In this document: piece by piece, positions 20,624 through 29,755 of the stretch | Layout: every line of letters starts with the position of its first letter | How positions within the stretch are numbered: the first letter of the stretch is position 1 | DNA from: Prochlorococcus sp. AG-388-E21 | Lineage (GTDB): Bacteria > Cyanobacteriota > Cyanobacteriia > PCC-6307 > Cyanobiaceae | Assembly: GCA_003279855.1 (NCBI GenBank) | Contig: QCGO01000003.1 | Span: 62,001-126,000 of the forward strand | Direction: 5' to 3' | Length of the DNA: 64,000 nucleotides | Notes under the pieces: model-generated | Databases searched by the model: none | Told to the model about the DNA's origin: nothing | What the model saw: only the letters and a program-made list of their open reading frames with translations | Translations under genes and position numbers: made by a program

Positions 20624-20805
20624 TTTATATTTTGACTATTTTCTTATTTTGTTTATTATATCTAGTTTATTCTTCGTAAATACTAATCATTTCAATTTAT
20701 TTAGTTATATTATTTTTAGATCATAATGTTTGTGAATTTTAATAAATACTATTAGGGGTTTTTTTTATTTATATCTCATTTATTATTCAATAAAAATATC
20801 AGCTT

Positions 20806-21462
20806 TTGGATAAATCATTCAATTATTTAATTTCACCTGAAATTTCACAACTTAGAGAATTTTCACCAAAATTAAAAATAGCAATTTTAGCTTCAGGTGA
20901 AGGATCAAATTTTCAAGAATTAATTGATCTCTCCAATTCAAATAAATTTGATATAGATATTAAGATTTTAATTACAAACAAATCAGAGGCTGGCTGTATA
21001 TCGAGAGCTAAAAAATCTAATGTCTCTTATAAGGTAATTAAAAGTTCTGATTATGTAAATAAGAATTATTTTGAGGATGAAATTATTAATACAATAAAAA
21101 AACAGGATATAGAACTTGTTGTTATGGCGGGTTGGATGAAAATAATGTCATCAAAATTTGTTAATGAATTTAAGAATAAAATAATAAATATTCATCCATC
21201 ATTACTTCCTTCATTTAAAGGAAGTAATGCAATTAAAGAAGCTATAACAAATGATGCCAAGATCACAGGTTGTTCAGTACATTTTGTAGAACCAGAGGTT
21301 GATAGTGGTCCCTTAATTATGCAAGCAGCATTAGCTATTTCGGATAAGGATAATTTAGAGACAATAACTCATAAATTACATTTATTGGAACATAAAATAT
21401 TACCACTCTCAATTTCTCAGGCTGGATACATTATCCGGAATAAATTCATGGGTAATGATTAA
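20806..21462 (+). CDS. purN: Phosphoribosylglycinamide formyltransferase
   Basis: Adds the formyl group from 10-formyltetrahydrofolate to GAR in purine synthesis. It has 218 residues and begins at TTG 20806; no ATG occurs before the conserved IAILASGEGSNFQELI. About 20 residues precede the fold core. The catalytic signature is HPSLLPSFKG, followed by GCSVHFVEPEVDSGPLI. Its last 17 bases overlap the end of argC on the opposite strand. Confidence 0.93.
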   Translation: MDKSFNYLISPEISQLREFSPKLKIAILASGEGSNFQELIDLSNSNKFDIDIKILITNKSEAGCISRAKKSNVSYKVIKSSDYVNKNYFEDEIINTIKKQDIELVVMAGWMKIMSSKFVNEFKNKIINIHPSLLPSFKGSNAIKEAITNDAKITGCSVHFVEPEVDSGPLIMQAALAISDKDNLETITHKLHLLEHKILPLSISQAGYIIRNKFMGND

Positions 21463-22501
21463 TCATTTCTAACCCATTATTTATTGGCAAACCAGATATT
21501 AGATTAAGATTTTGTATGGCTTGCCCTGTTTGTCCTTTAATTAAATTATCTATTACTGATAAAATAATAATTCTTCCATTTCTAGTATCAACTTTGACAG
21601 AGAGATGGATTTCATTTGTATTCTTAACCCACTTGGTGGAAGGATAAATATCAACTGGTAATACACGAATATGCGAGTAGTTTCTATAATAATTTTCTAA
21701 TATAATCCTACAATCAGAAGAAGTTAAACCTGGATCCCGTAATCTTCCATAAATTGTCGAATGCATACCTCTTGTCATTGGTATTAAATGAGGGGTGAAT
21801 AGTAGTTCAATATCATTACCAGAAATAAAACTTGCAATTTGTTCTATTTCTGAAGTATGTCTATGATTTATTAGTCCATAGGCTGATAGACCATCTCCAC
21901 ATTCAGAAAATAATAATTTTTGATGTGGTTCTCTGCCTCCACCTGATGTACCACTTTTTGAATCTATTACTATGCCTTCATTATCAATAATCCCTTGGGA
22001 TAAAAATGGGCTAAGAGGAATAAGAGCAGATGTTGGGTAACATCCAGGGCACGCGATTAATTTTGCTTTAGATATATCATTGAAATTAATTTCAGGAAGA
22101 CCATAAACTGCTTCTTTACATAAATCATAGTCATCTCTCTTATATTTTTTCGCTTCGTTTGAGTAAACACTTTTCCATTGATCAAGAGACTTATACCTGT
22201 AATCAGCTGATAAATCAATTACTTTTACTCCTTTTTCTAATAAACCTCTTGTTAATGTAGAAGAAATTCCACTAGGTAAGCAAAGTAAAGCAACATTAGC
22301 TTTATCGGCGATTCTATCTATTGATATTTTTTCAATTAAATTGTCAGACTCTAAATTTATGAATGGAAAATTATCGCTCCATTTTGTTCCTGAAGATTTA
22401 TTACCTCCTAAATAAGAAATTTTATAATTTTTACTATCCTTTAATAGATTTACTGCTTGTATTCCCCCGTAACCAGTAGCACCAACTATTGCAACATTCA
22501 T
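21446..22501 (-). CDS. argC: N-acetyl-gamma-glutamyl-phosphate reductase
   Basis: NADPH-dependent reduction of N-acetylglutamyl phosphate in arginine synthesis. It has 351 residues. The Rossmann start is IVGATGYGGIQAVNLL, the active-site cysteine is in CPGCYPTSALIPLSP, and KSGTSGGGREP and TPHLIPMTRGMHST are conserved. It diverges from ribBA with 88 bases between starts and overlaps purN by 17 bases at the 3' end. Confidence 0.96.
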   Translation of the reverse strand: MNVAIVGATGYGGIQAVNLLKDSKNYKISYLGGNKSSGTKWSDNFPFINLESDNLIEKISIDRIADKANVALLCLPSGISSTLTRGLLEKGVKVIDLSADYRYKSLDQWKSVYSNEAKKYKRDDYDLCKEAVYGLPEINFNDISKAKLIACPGCYPTSALIPLSPFLSQGIIDNEGIVIDSKSGTSGGGREPHQKLLFSECGDGLSAYGLINHRHTSEIEQIASFISGNDIELLFTPHLIPMTRGMHSTIYGRLRDPGLTSSDCRIILENYYRNYSHIRVLPVDIYPSTKWVKNTNEIHLSVKVDTRNGRIIILSVIDNLIKGQTGQAIQNLNLISGLPINNGLEMINHYP

Positions 22502-22589
22502 TTCTCTTTATTGGCAGACTTTAAGATAGGATTGTAAGTGTTGACAAAAATAATAATTAAAACACTTTTTTCTATATTGAATAGTAATA

Positions 22590-24323
22590 ATGAAAGAAAC
22601 AAGTCCCAAATCAAATAATGGAACAATTTTGGATAATAACGAAAATTTTAATATAGAATTTGATCCCATAAGCGATGCATTAGCTGCCATCAGAAATGGG
22701 GAATGCATAATTGTTGTTGATGATGAGAGAAGAGAAAATGAAGGCGATTTAATATGTGCGGCTCAGTTTGCAACTCCTCAACAAATTAATTTTATGGCAA
22801 CAGAGGGTAGAGGTTTAATATGTTTAGCAATGCAAGGAGACAAGTTAGATGCTTTAGATCTTCCTTTAATGGTTGATCGGAATACAGATGAAAATCAAAC
22901 AGCATTTACTATTTCAATAGATGCAGGTCCTGAGAATAATGTTACTACTGGAATATCAGCAGAGGATAGAGCTAAAACAATCCAAGTTGCAATAAATCCT
23001 TCAACTAAGCCAGAAGATTTAAGAAGACCAGGACATATATTTCCACTAAGAGCAAAAAAAGGAGGAGTATTAAAAAGAGCTGGGCATACTGAAGCCGCTG
23101 TAGACATTGCTGCTATGTCTGGCCTTTATCCTGCTGGTGTGATTTGTGAAATTCAAAATCCAGATGGCTCAATGTCAAGACTTCCCCAACTTAAGCAATA
23201 TGCAAAAGAATGGGGAATGAAGCTCATATCCATTGCAGACCTAATCAGTTATAGATTTCAAAACGAAAGATTTGTTTATAGAAAATCTGATGCAATACTA
23301 CCAAGTATTTTCGGTAATTTTAAGGCATATGGATACATAAATGAACTGGACGGTTCTGAACATATTGCACTAGTAAAGCAAAAGTCTAATAAATTAAGTG
23401 AACCAGTATTAGTAAGAATGCATTCAGAATGTTTAACCGGTGATGCTTTTGGATCACTACGTTGTGATTGTAGACCCCAGTTAGAGGCAGCGTTAGCAAG
23501 GATTGAAAAAGAAGAAGAGGGTGTAGTTGTTTATTTAAGACAAGAAGGAAGAGGTATTGGTTTGATTAATAAATTAAAAGCATACAGTTTACAAGATGGT
23601 GGTTTGGATACTGTAGAAGCAAATGAAAAATTGGGTTTCCCCGCAGACCTAAGAAATTATGGAGTTGGAGCACAAATATTAACTGACCTTGGGATTAAAA
23701 AGTTAAAATTACTTACAAATAATCCTAGAAAAATTGCAGGATTAGGTGGATATGGAATAGAAGTTACTGAGAGAGTCCCATTAGTTATATGTCCTGGAGA
23801 GCATAATTCTGAATATCTAAATGTAAAGAGACAAAAACTTGGACACATGTTAGGAGAAGAAAAATTAAATTCCCTAGATATAGATCCTTATATTGCAATT
23901 TTCCTTGATGGTGACTATAAATCAATAGATTTAGTTCCTATCAAAAATAATATAATTGAATTCTGCGAAAAACATAAAATAAATATTATGTTAGAAAGCT
24001 CTCCTAGACTATTAGCTTTTTGGAATAGACCTAAATTAGTATGGAAAATATTGCATGACAAAAACAGAGAAGATTTCACTATTAATGATAATGAAATTAA
24101 TAAGATTGAAATCTTTATTCAATTTTTATCAAAATATAATAAAAGTACAAAAGTTGGAATTATCGTATCAAAAAATATTCAACAGGCGTTACATCCAAAA
24201 AACAATATTAAATTAAAAAATACCAATTTCTCAATAAAAAATGAAGAATTATACTCATCCACTAGGAAATTTAATCTCGATAAAGAAACGTTCAGTATTA
24301 TTTTTGATAAAAAATTAACTTAA
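22590..24323 (+). CDS. ribBA: Bifunctional DHBP synthase / GTP cyclohydrolase II with a C-terminal extension
   Basis: Supplies both riboflavin precursors: dihydroxybutanone phosphate from ribulose 5-phosphate and the pyrimidine from GTP. It has 577 residues. DHBP synthase occupies about 30-235 ([37 protein letters not shown]). GTP cyclohydrolase II occupies about 240-420, with zinc ligands in [16 protein letters not shown], then [16 protein letters not shown] and [11 protein letters not shown]. After GHML near 419 there are roughly 155 more residues not needed by either domain, with no motif I recognise. The last 4 bases overlap the cyclophilin gene on the other strand. Confidence 0.95.
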   Translation: MKETSPKSNNGTILDNNENFNIEFDPISDALAAIRNGECIIVVDDERRENEGDLICAAQFATPQQINFMATEGRGLICLAMQGDKLDALDLPLMVDRNTDENQTAFTISIDAGPENNVTTGISAEDRAKTIQVAINPSTKPEDLRRPGHIFPLRAKKGGVLKRAGHTEAAVDIAAMSGLYPAGVICEIQNPDGSMSRLPQLKQYAKEWGMKLISIADLISYRFQNERFVYRKSDAILPSIFGNFKAYGYINELDGSEHIALVKQKSNKLSEPVLVRMHSECLTGDAFGSLRCDCRPQLEAALARIEKEEEGVVVYLRQEGRGIGLINKLKAYSLQDGGLDTVEANEKLGFPADLRNYGVGAQILTDLGIKKLKLLTNNPRKIAGLGGYGIEVTERVPLVICPGEHNSEYLNVKRQKLGHMLGEEKLNSLDIDPYIAIFLDGDYKSIDLVPIKNNIIEFCEKHKINIMLESSPRLLAFWNRPKLVWKILHDKNREDFTINDNEINKIEIFIQFLSKYNKSTKVGIIVSKNIQQALHPKNNIKLKNTNFSIKNEELYSSTRKFNLDKETFSIIFDKKLT

Positions 24324-24757
24324 ACTAAACTGGCTTTAATAATTTTTGAGCCGTTGGTTAGTTTTAAAACAATATCCATATCATCAGTTTTTCCAAAGAC
24401 AGTATGGACTCCATCCAAATGAGGTTGTGCCTCATAAACTATAAAAAATTGACTCCCACCTGTATTTTTTCCTGCATGAGCCATTGATAGCGAGCCTTTT
24501 AGATGTTTATTAGAATTGATTTCACAATTAATTTTATATCCTGGTCCCCCTGTTCCAGGCATGCCTGAAGATCCTGCGCGTGTATTAGGACAACCACCTT
24601 GAGCCATAAAACCTGGGATAACACGATGAAAGGCCAATCCATCATAAAATCCTTCACTAATTAGTTTTGTGAAATTATTAACTGTATTAGGTGCGTCATT
24701 AGAAAATAATTCGATATTAATAGTGCCTGCATCTGTTTCAAATAAAGCTTTTGTCAT
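24320..24757 (-). CDS. Cyclophilin-type peptidyl-prolyl cis-trans isomerase
   Basis: A minimal 145-residue cyclophilin with no signal peptide, hence probably cytosolic. The signatures [34 protein letters not shown] and [10 protein letters not shown] are intact, including the catalytic arginine in FHRV. The C terminus ([12 protein letters not shown]) is as in PpiB-like proteins. It follows the DUF3110 gene by 36 bases on the same strand and converges on ribBA with a four-base overlap. Confidence 0.93.
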   Translation of the reverse strand: MTKALFETDAGTINIELFSNDAPNTVNNFTKLISEGFYDGLAFHRVIPGFMAQGGCPNTRAGSSGMPGTGGPGYKINCEINSNKHLKGSLSMAHAGKNTGGSQFFIVYEAQPHLDGVHTVFGKTDDMDIVLKLTNGSKIIKASLV

Positions 24758-24793
24758 TGTGAGTTTAATTATCTTTAATTTTTATATTAAACG

Positions 24794-25186
24794 TTAGAGA
24801 AGCTTTTCAAGATTCTCCTTAATGGAATTTAAATCTATATTTTCCTCTATATTTTCTTCTTTACGTTCTTCTTCATTCCAAGTCTCCACTTCTAAATTTT
24901 TTTGAGGAGGAGAAATTAGTAATCTATCCTCTGCTGTCTTTGGCACAAAATTTTTCTCAACTAATTTACATTCATAATCTAGTTTTGTACAAAAATCTCT
25001 AATTTCATCTATCGAAATCATTTCTACCGTGGGCAATGGAAAATCCTGAGCCTCTAAAAGTCCACAGTAACGTTCGGCATCATCTTTTTCTTCAAACATT
25101 AGAACTATAGTCCTACCTTTTAATTCTATTGAATGTATTCCTTCTTTTTCTGTACCGAAGTTATATAGTAAAACATAAATGTTCAT
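24794..25186 (-). CDS. DUF3110 family protein
   Basis: A 130-residue soluble protein restricted, as far as I know the family, to cyanobacteria and plastids. The N-terminal half is compact (MNIYVLLYNFGTEKEGIHSI, VLMFEEKDDAERYCGLLEAQ), with an ACT- or ferredoxin-like alternation of strands and helices; the C-terminal part is acidic (repeated Glu). No catalytic motif. It lies between the dnaJ gene and the cyclophilin gene on one strand, a chaperone-rich neighbourhood, which hints at but does not prove a folding role. Confidence 0.78.
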   Translation of the reverse strand: MNIYVLLYNFGTEKEGIHSIELKGRTIVLMFEEKDDAERYCGLLEAQDFPLPTVEMISIDEIRDFCTKLDYECKLVEKNFVPKTAEDRLLISPPQKNLEVETWNEEERKEENIEENIDLNSIKENLEKLL

Positions 25187-25219
25187 AGAAACTTTTTAAA
25201 ATTATTATATATTATTTAA

Positions 25220-26161
25220 CTATTCATCTGATAGTGATAATTCTTGAAGTCTGGTATACAAAGCTATTTCCTCATCATTTATATCAGCAGGAATAACAAC
25301 AAGGATTTCTACAAACTGATCTCCAATATTATCTCCAAAACTCAAACCTCTACCCTTAAGTCTTAACAATCTTCCAGTTGAAGACTTTGGAGGTACTTGA
25401 AGAGTTACATTTCCATCAAGAGTAGGAACTTCTACTGCACATCCAAGCAGGGCGTCGGGAGGGAATAACTCTAATTTATAAAGAACACGTAGACCATCTA
25501 TTCGAAGTCCATTTTCAGTTTGGACTTTTAATTGTAAATAATGATCTTTTCCACCTTTTGCAATATTTTCTAATCTCAATCTCCAACCATCTCCAGCGAA
25601 CGGGGGAGTATCAACTTCTACAACTGTTTGATCCTCTAGTTCTATTAGTATACATGCACCACTCAGAGCTTCATCCGGGGTTAATTCGATAATAGTTTCG
25701 ATATCTTGATGAAGTTTTACGGGTGGTGGTTCTTCTGGAGATCTCGCTGGGTAGTCGTAACTATTAAACTCTTCTTCATTAAAAATTTCATCAGTCTTTT
25801 CATCTTCATAAAAATCAGAGGATTTATCATAGCTTTCATTATCTAAATCAGATTCATATTCAAATCCAAATAGAGAATTGAGATAATCTTTAAAATCAGG
25901 AAACCCTGTCTGGTATTTATTAAAATTTTCTTCATCAGAAGAATTAGAATCTATAGATTTAACTCGTCTGGCAGGATCACGTAAGAATTCGTAAGCTTCA
26001 TTAATTAATTTAAATCTATCCTCAGCATTTATATCATTTTTATTTAAATCGGGATGCCATTTTCTCGCTTCCCTTCGAAAAGCTTTTTTAAGTTCAATAT
26101 CGTCGAATTCAGAGGATAAACCTAAAATCGACAAGTAGTCTTTTTTAGAGGAAGTAGTCAT
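25220..26161 (-). CDS. dnaJ: DnaJ-family J-protein (DnaJ3-like)
   Basis: Hsp40 co-chaperone that delivers clients to DnaK and stimulates its ATPase. From ATG 26161 it has 313 residues; an upstream ATG exists but adds 11 residues before MTTSSKKDYLSILGL. The J domain spans about 8-75 with HPD at 36-38. A long acidic linker (about 80-170, rich in Asp, Glu, Ser, Tyr) replaces the usual G/F region, there is no zinc-finger domain, and two beta-rich client-binding domains follow (TPDEALSG, GRLLRLKGRGL). It overlaps the end of dnaK by 17 bases. Adjacency to a dnaK recalls the cyanobacterial DnaK3/DnaJ3 pair. Confidence 0.88.
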   Translation of the reverse strand: MTTSSKKDYLSILGLSSEFDDIELKKAFRREARKWHPDLNKNDINAEDRFKLINEAYEFLRDPARRVKSIDSNSSDEENFNKYQTGFPDFKDYLNSLFGFEYESDLDNESYDKSSDFYEDEKTDEIFNEEEFNSYDYPARSPEEPPPVKLHQDIETIIELTPDEALSGACILIELEDQTVVEVDTPPFAGDGWRLRLENIAKGGKDHYLQLKVQTENGLRIDGLRVLYKLELFPPDALLGCAVEVPTLDGNVTLQVPPKSSTGRLLRLKGRGLSFGDNIGDQFVEILVVIPADINDEEIALYTRLQELSLSDE

Positions 26162-28142
26162 TGTCCCATGGATCGTCATCCCTAGAGTTACCATACCTCG
26201 AATTTCTAGAATTACTATTCATTTGATTGTCCCAAGGATCATCATCCCAGTAATCATCTGAAAATAATTCATCTTTTAGAGAGCCAAAGGTATTTTTAAT
26301 TCCTTGTAATGGATTGCTATCAACTTTCTTCTCTGCAGCAAATCTTCTATTTAAACCAAAAAGGGCTTCTTGCAAAGAACTTACAGAAATTTCTAATTCT
26401 TGAGGATCATCATCATCTATAAATTCCTCAACATCCTGAATTGCAAGCTCTACCGCCCTCTGTTGTCGCTCTGCTCCATATGGTCCAAATTCTAATGAAG
26501 CGTCCCTTAATCTTCTCTCTGCTTGGGCAATTAGTGTAAGTGCATTATTTTTCCTATCAATTACAGATCGTTTCATCCTGTCTTCTGTTGCTTTTGACTT
26601 GGCCTCAGCGATCATCATATTAATTTCTTGTTCATTTAAATTCGAACCTCCGGAAATAGTTACTGTTTGTTTTCTACCTGTAGTTCTATCAGTTGCACTG
26701 ACTTCTAACAAACCATTTGCGTCAATATCGAAGGCTACTTGTACTTGGGGAATTCCTCTAGGAGCTGGAGGTATACCTGACAATCTAAATTTTCCTAATG
26801 ATTTGTTTTCTGAGGCTAGTGGCCTCTCCCCTTGTCTAACTTGCACAACTACTGATGATTGATTAGATTCCGAAGTACTAAAAACATCTGATTGCCTTAC
26901 TGGTATTGGGGTATTACGTGGAATAAGAACCTTCATAAGCCCTCCAATAGTTTCTAATCCTAAAGATAAAGGAGTTACATCATTTAAAAGTAAATCACGT
27001 AAATCTCCACTAATTATTCCAGATTGTATTGCGGCACCAATTGCAACAACTTCATCAGGATTTACAGATTGACATGGCTCATTAGGAACAAGAGTTTTAA
27101 CTAATTGTTGAACCATTGGAATACGAGTACTTCCACCAACAAGGACGACTTCATCAATTTCTTCAGCATCCCAACCAGAATCTTCTAAAGCAATTTGAAC
27201 AGGTTCAAGCAATCTATCAAGAAGTTCATCAGATAGCGATTCAAATAATTTCCTATCGAATTCCTCTTCAATATGTAATGGACCATCATCACTTGTAGTA
27301 ATAAAAGGTAAAGAAATTTTAGTTTTTTGTAGTCCTGACAATTCACATTTAGCCTTCTCAGCAGCTTCTGTTAGTCTTTGAAGAGCTTGCCTATCTCGTC
27401 TTAAATCAATCTTATGTTTCTCAAGAAATCGTTCAGCAATCCAATCTACTATTTTGGAATCAAAATTATTACCTCCGAGTTGAGTATCTCCACAGGTGGC
27501 TTTTACATCAAAAACGCCATTTGATATCCTTAACAAAGAAACATCAAAAGTCCCTCCGCCTAAATCAAAAACAAGTACGTTATTGGAAGAGCTTTTTTCA
27601 AAACCATAAGCTAATGCTGCTGCTGTTGGTTCATTTAAAATTCTATCAACCTTTATCCCAGCCAACACTGCAGAATCCTTAGTAGCTTGCCTCTGAGACT
27701 CATTAAAGTAGGCAGGTACAGTAATTACAGCAGAATCAATGGTATCTCCTAAATAAGTTTCTGCATCATTAATTAATTTTCTTATTATCGAACTTATTAA
27801 CTCTTCAGGGGCATACTCTCGCTCTGTAAATGGACTTAGAATTCTAACACTACCTTTATCATTGGATTTAACATTATAGGGAACAGAAATACTTGTTTCA
27901 TCAAGTTCATCCCAATCTCGTCCAACGAATCTTTTTAAGTTATAAAATGTATTTTTTGGATTTAGAACAAGTTGCCTTCGAGCCTGATCACCTATAACAA
28001 TTTCGGAGTTTTTAGTGAATCCAACTATCGAAGGGGTTGTTCTTGTACCCTCTGAATTTGCAATTACAACGGGGCGGCCGGCCTCTATAACTCCTACAAC
28101 GGAGTTAGTAGTGCCTAAATCAATCCCAACTATTTGCCCCAT
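26145..28142 (-). CDS. dnaK: Hsp70 chaperone DnaK (DnaK3-like)
   Basis: ATP-dependent chaperone of 665 residues. It has the phosphate-1 motif IVGIDLGTTNSVVGV, EPTAAALAYG, FDLGGGTFDVS, VLVGGSTRIPMVQ, a linker DVTPLSLGLET, then the substrate domain. The C-terminal tail is very acidic with two copies of DDDPWDN and ends DYFL instead of the EEVD-type or usual bacterial tail. Cyanobacteria carry several DnaKs; linkage to a zinc-less J protein and this tail point to the DnaK3 type, but I cannot align it. A tRNA-Ser lies upstream on the same strand across a 226-base spacer. Confidence 0.92.
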   Translation of the reverse strand: MGQIVGIDLGTTNSVVGVIEAGRPVVIANSEGTRTTPSIVGFTKNSEIVIGDQARRQLVLNPKNTFYNLKRFVGRDWDELDETSISVPYNVKSNDKGSVRILSPFTEREYAPEELISSIIRKLINDAETYLGDTIDSAVITVPAYFNESQRQATKDSAVLAGIKVDRILNEPTAAALAYGFEKSSSNNVLVFDLGGGTFDVSLLRISNGVFDVKATCGDTQLGGNNFDSKIVDWIAERFLEKHKIDLRRDRQALQRLTEAAEKAKCELSGLQKTKISLPFITTSDDGPLHIEEEFDRKLFESLSDELLDRLLEPVQIALEDSGWDAEEIDEVVLVGGSTRIPMVQQLVKTLVPNEPCQSVNPDEVVAIGAAIQSGIISGDLRDLLLNDVTPLSLGLETIGGLMKVLIPRNTPIPVRQSDVFSTSESNQSSVVVQVRQGERPLASENKSLGKFRLSGIPPAPRGIPQVQVAFDIDANGLLEVSATDRTTGRKQTVTISGGSNLNEQEINMMIAEAKSKATEDRMKRSVIDRKNNALTLIAQAERRLRDASLEFGPYGAERQQRAVELAIQDVEEFIDDDDPQELEISVSSLQEALFGLNRRFAAEKKVDSNPLQGIKNTFGSLKDELFSDDYWDDDPWDNQMNSNSRNSRYGNSRDDDPWDNDYFL

Positions 28143-28332
28143 AGTATTACTTGATTAATTAAAAGTTATCCTTAACTAATAATTTAATCAATTTAAATTC
28201 TCTGTTATCTACATATAATAATAAAAATCTATTAATTTCAACTTTATTTAAATAAATAAATTCATTTTCTTATTTTTTTTCTACTTTTGTAAAATATATC
28301 TAATTTCTAAAGTATTGATTAGTTAAAATTCT

Positions 28333-28359
28333 AATTGATATTTTATATTTCTATCAATT
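28333..28359 (-). terminator. Possible hairpin downstream of tRNA-Ser
   Basis: An 8-base inverted repeat (AATTGATA ... TATCAATT) with an 11-base loop sits 10 to 36 bases after the tRNA 3' end. The stem is pure A/T except one pair and the following run of T is weak, so termination or 3' processing is only a suggestion. Confidence 0.3.
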
Positions 28360-28368
28360 AAAATAAAA

Positions 28369-28455
28369 CGGAGAGAGAGGGATTCGAACCCTCGATAAAG
28401 TTGCCCCTATACAGCATTTCCAGTGCTGCGCCTTCAACCACTCGGCCACCTCTCC
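28369..28455 (-). tRNA. tRNA-Ser (GGA anticodon)
   Basis: An 87-base cloverleaf with a long variable arm, as expected for serine. The acceptor stem pairs GGAGAGG with TCTCTCC (one G-U pair), discriminator base G at 28369, D-arm GCCGAGTGGTTGAAGGC, anticodon loop CTGGAAA giving GGA, and T-arm GAGGGTTCGAATCCCTC. CCA is not encoded. It reads UCC and UCU codons. No integrase or repeat flanks it, so there is no sign that it serves as an attachment site here. Confidence 0.96.
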
Positions 28456-28493
28456 TTAAGATTTATATTTTACCCTTTTAATATCCCATTATT

Positions 28494-28500
28494 GAGGAAA
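28494..28500 (+). promoter_or_regulatory. Ribosome binding site deciding a TTG start
   Basis: A purine-rich GAGGAAA lies just upstream of the TTG at 28506 and supports that codon as the start of the ferredoxin gene, since no ATG is available nearby. Confidence 0.5.
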
Positions 28501-28505
28501 GTTAC

Positions 28506-28880
28506 TTGAAAAAGACTTTTAAAGTCACTATTAGGAATAAAGAAACTGGAAAAATATACCAGGAAAATATTAGTGATCAAGAATATATTTTAAAAGAATT
28601 TGAAAAAAAAGGTTTAAGACTTCCATTTTCCTGTAGGAATGGATGCTGTACAAGTTGTGCGGTAAAAATCGTTTCGGGTAAGCTTGAACAACCAGAAGCA
28701 ATGGGAGTATCTCAAGATTTAAAAGATAAGGGTTATGCTCTTCTTTGTGTTGCGAAAGTAATAGAAGATATTGAAGTCGAGACGACCTATTATGATGAGG
28801 TTTATGATTTACAATTTGGCCAATATTTTGGTAAAGGAAAAACGAGAAAAGCTCCTCCCTGGGAATTTGAGGAAGATTAA
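28506..28880 (+). CDS. [2Fe-2S] plant-type ferredoxin
   Basis: Electron carrier of 124 residues. Four cluster cysteines appear in the plant-type spacing: Cys43, Cys48, Cys51 and Cys81 (FSCRNGCCTSCAVK, then ALLCVAK). It has an N-terminal lysine-rich strand and a C-terminal tail of about 35 residues (QFGQYFGKGKTRKAPPWEF) longer than that of the main photosynthetic ferredoxin PetF, so it is a diverged paralog whose partner is unknown. Start is TTG 28506, supported by an upstream GAGGAAA. It precedes an inositol-monophosphatase-like gene by five bases, suggesting one transcript. Confidence 0.88.
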   Translation: MKKTFKVTIRNKETGKIYQENISDQEYILKEFEKKGLRLPFSCRNGCCTSCAVKIVSGKLEQPEAMGVSQDLKDKGYALLCVAKVIEDIEVETTYYDEVYDLQFGQYFGKGKTRKAPPWEFEED

Positions 28881-28885
28881 TTATT

Positions 28886-29734
28886 ATGCCTGAAATTCAA
28901 GAATTTAAAGAAATCAATTCTGAAATTGATTTAATTTTTCTTACTAACATAGCTAAAGAGAGTGCCCTAATAGGTAATGAAATTCTAATTAAAAATTATA
29001 ATAAAATTCAAACAATTACTTCAAAGGGGAGAAAAGGTGATTTAGTTACGAACGTAGATTTGGAAGTAGAAGAGAAAATTAAGGAGTACCTAACAATTAA
29101 AACCCCCGAAATTTCTATTCATGCAGAAGAATCAGGAAAATTAATAAAGACTTCGGAATTAACTTGGTGCATTGATCCATTAGATGGAACAACTAACTAT
29201 TCTCACGGTTATCCATTCTTTGGAACTTCAATAGGTCTTTTATATAAAAACAATCCTATCTTAGGTGCTATATCAGTACCATATTTAAACGAACTTTATT
29301 CTGCATGCATCGGGAAAGGTTCATATTGCAATGATAAAAAACTGATGGTGTCAGATGCTAATTCCCTTATCGATAGTCTTCTAGTAACAGGTTTTTCATA
29401 TGATAGGTTTGAGACTGAAGATAATAATTATGCAGAATTTTGTTACTTAACACATAAAACTAGAGGAGTAAGGAGAGGAGGTGCAGCGGCTGTAGATTTA
29501 GCATTTGTTGCCTCAGGGAAAGTAGATGGATATTGGGAAAGAGGTCTAGAAATATGGGATTTAGCTGCTGGTGCTATTATAGTTAAAGAAGCTGGTGGTA
29601 CTGTTACTGATTACCCTAGCGGTGAATTTAATCTTAGCTCTGGAAGAATACTGGCTTGCAGTCCTAAACTTGAAGAAGAGCTTAAAATGGAATTAAGCAA
29701 AGTCAATCCTCTTAATAAACAACTTTACACTTAA
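28886..29734 (+). CDS. Inositol monophosphatase family phosphatase
   Basis: Magnesium-dependent, lithium-sensitive-type sugar phosphatase of 282 residues. The metal site is visible: Glu81 in HAEESGK, Asp97 and Asp100 in IDPLDGTTNYSHG, and the C-terminal WDLAAGAIIVKEAGG. GATTNYSHG-type loops and the RGGAAAVDLAFVASGKVDGY segment are typical of SuhB/IMPase proteins. Substrate could be inositol phosphate, histidinol phosphate or another sugar phosphate; its position just before hisZ makes a histidinol-phosphatase role conceivable, but that is only inference. It starts five bases after the ferredoxin gene. Confidence 0.88.
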   Translation: MPEIQEFKEINSEIDLIFLTNIAKESALIGNEILIKNYNKIQTITSKGRKGDLVTNVDLEVEEKIKEYLTIKTPEISIHAEESGKLIKTSELTWCIDPLDGTTNYSHGYPFFGTSIGLLYKNNPILGAISVPYLNELYSACIGKGSYCNDKKLMVSDANSLIDSLLVTGFSYDRFETEDNNYAEFCYLTHKTRGVRRGGAAAVDLAFVASGKVDGYWERGLEIWDLAAGAIIVKEAGGTVTDYPSGEFNLSSGRILACSPKLEEELKMELSKVNPLNKQLYT

Positions 29735-29755
29735 AAATTAAATTATCGTTTTAAA

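Noticed and set aside
20624-20805. A hidden gene or RNA between pgi and purN
   Set aside because: 182 bases of AT-rich sequence without a coding frame or a stable stem; best read as two divergent promoters.
28143-28332. A small RNA or gene in the spacer between dnaK and tRNA-Ser
   Set aside because: The stretch is almost pure A/T with no stable hairpin and no open frame with a start; it probably holds only the dnaK promoter.
28369-28455. tRNA-Ser as an integration site for a mobile island
   Set aside because: No integrase, no repeated tRNA 3' end and no foreign-looking genes nearby; flanking genes are dnaK and ferredoxin.
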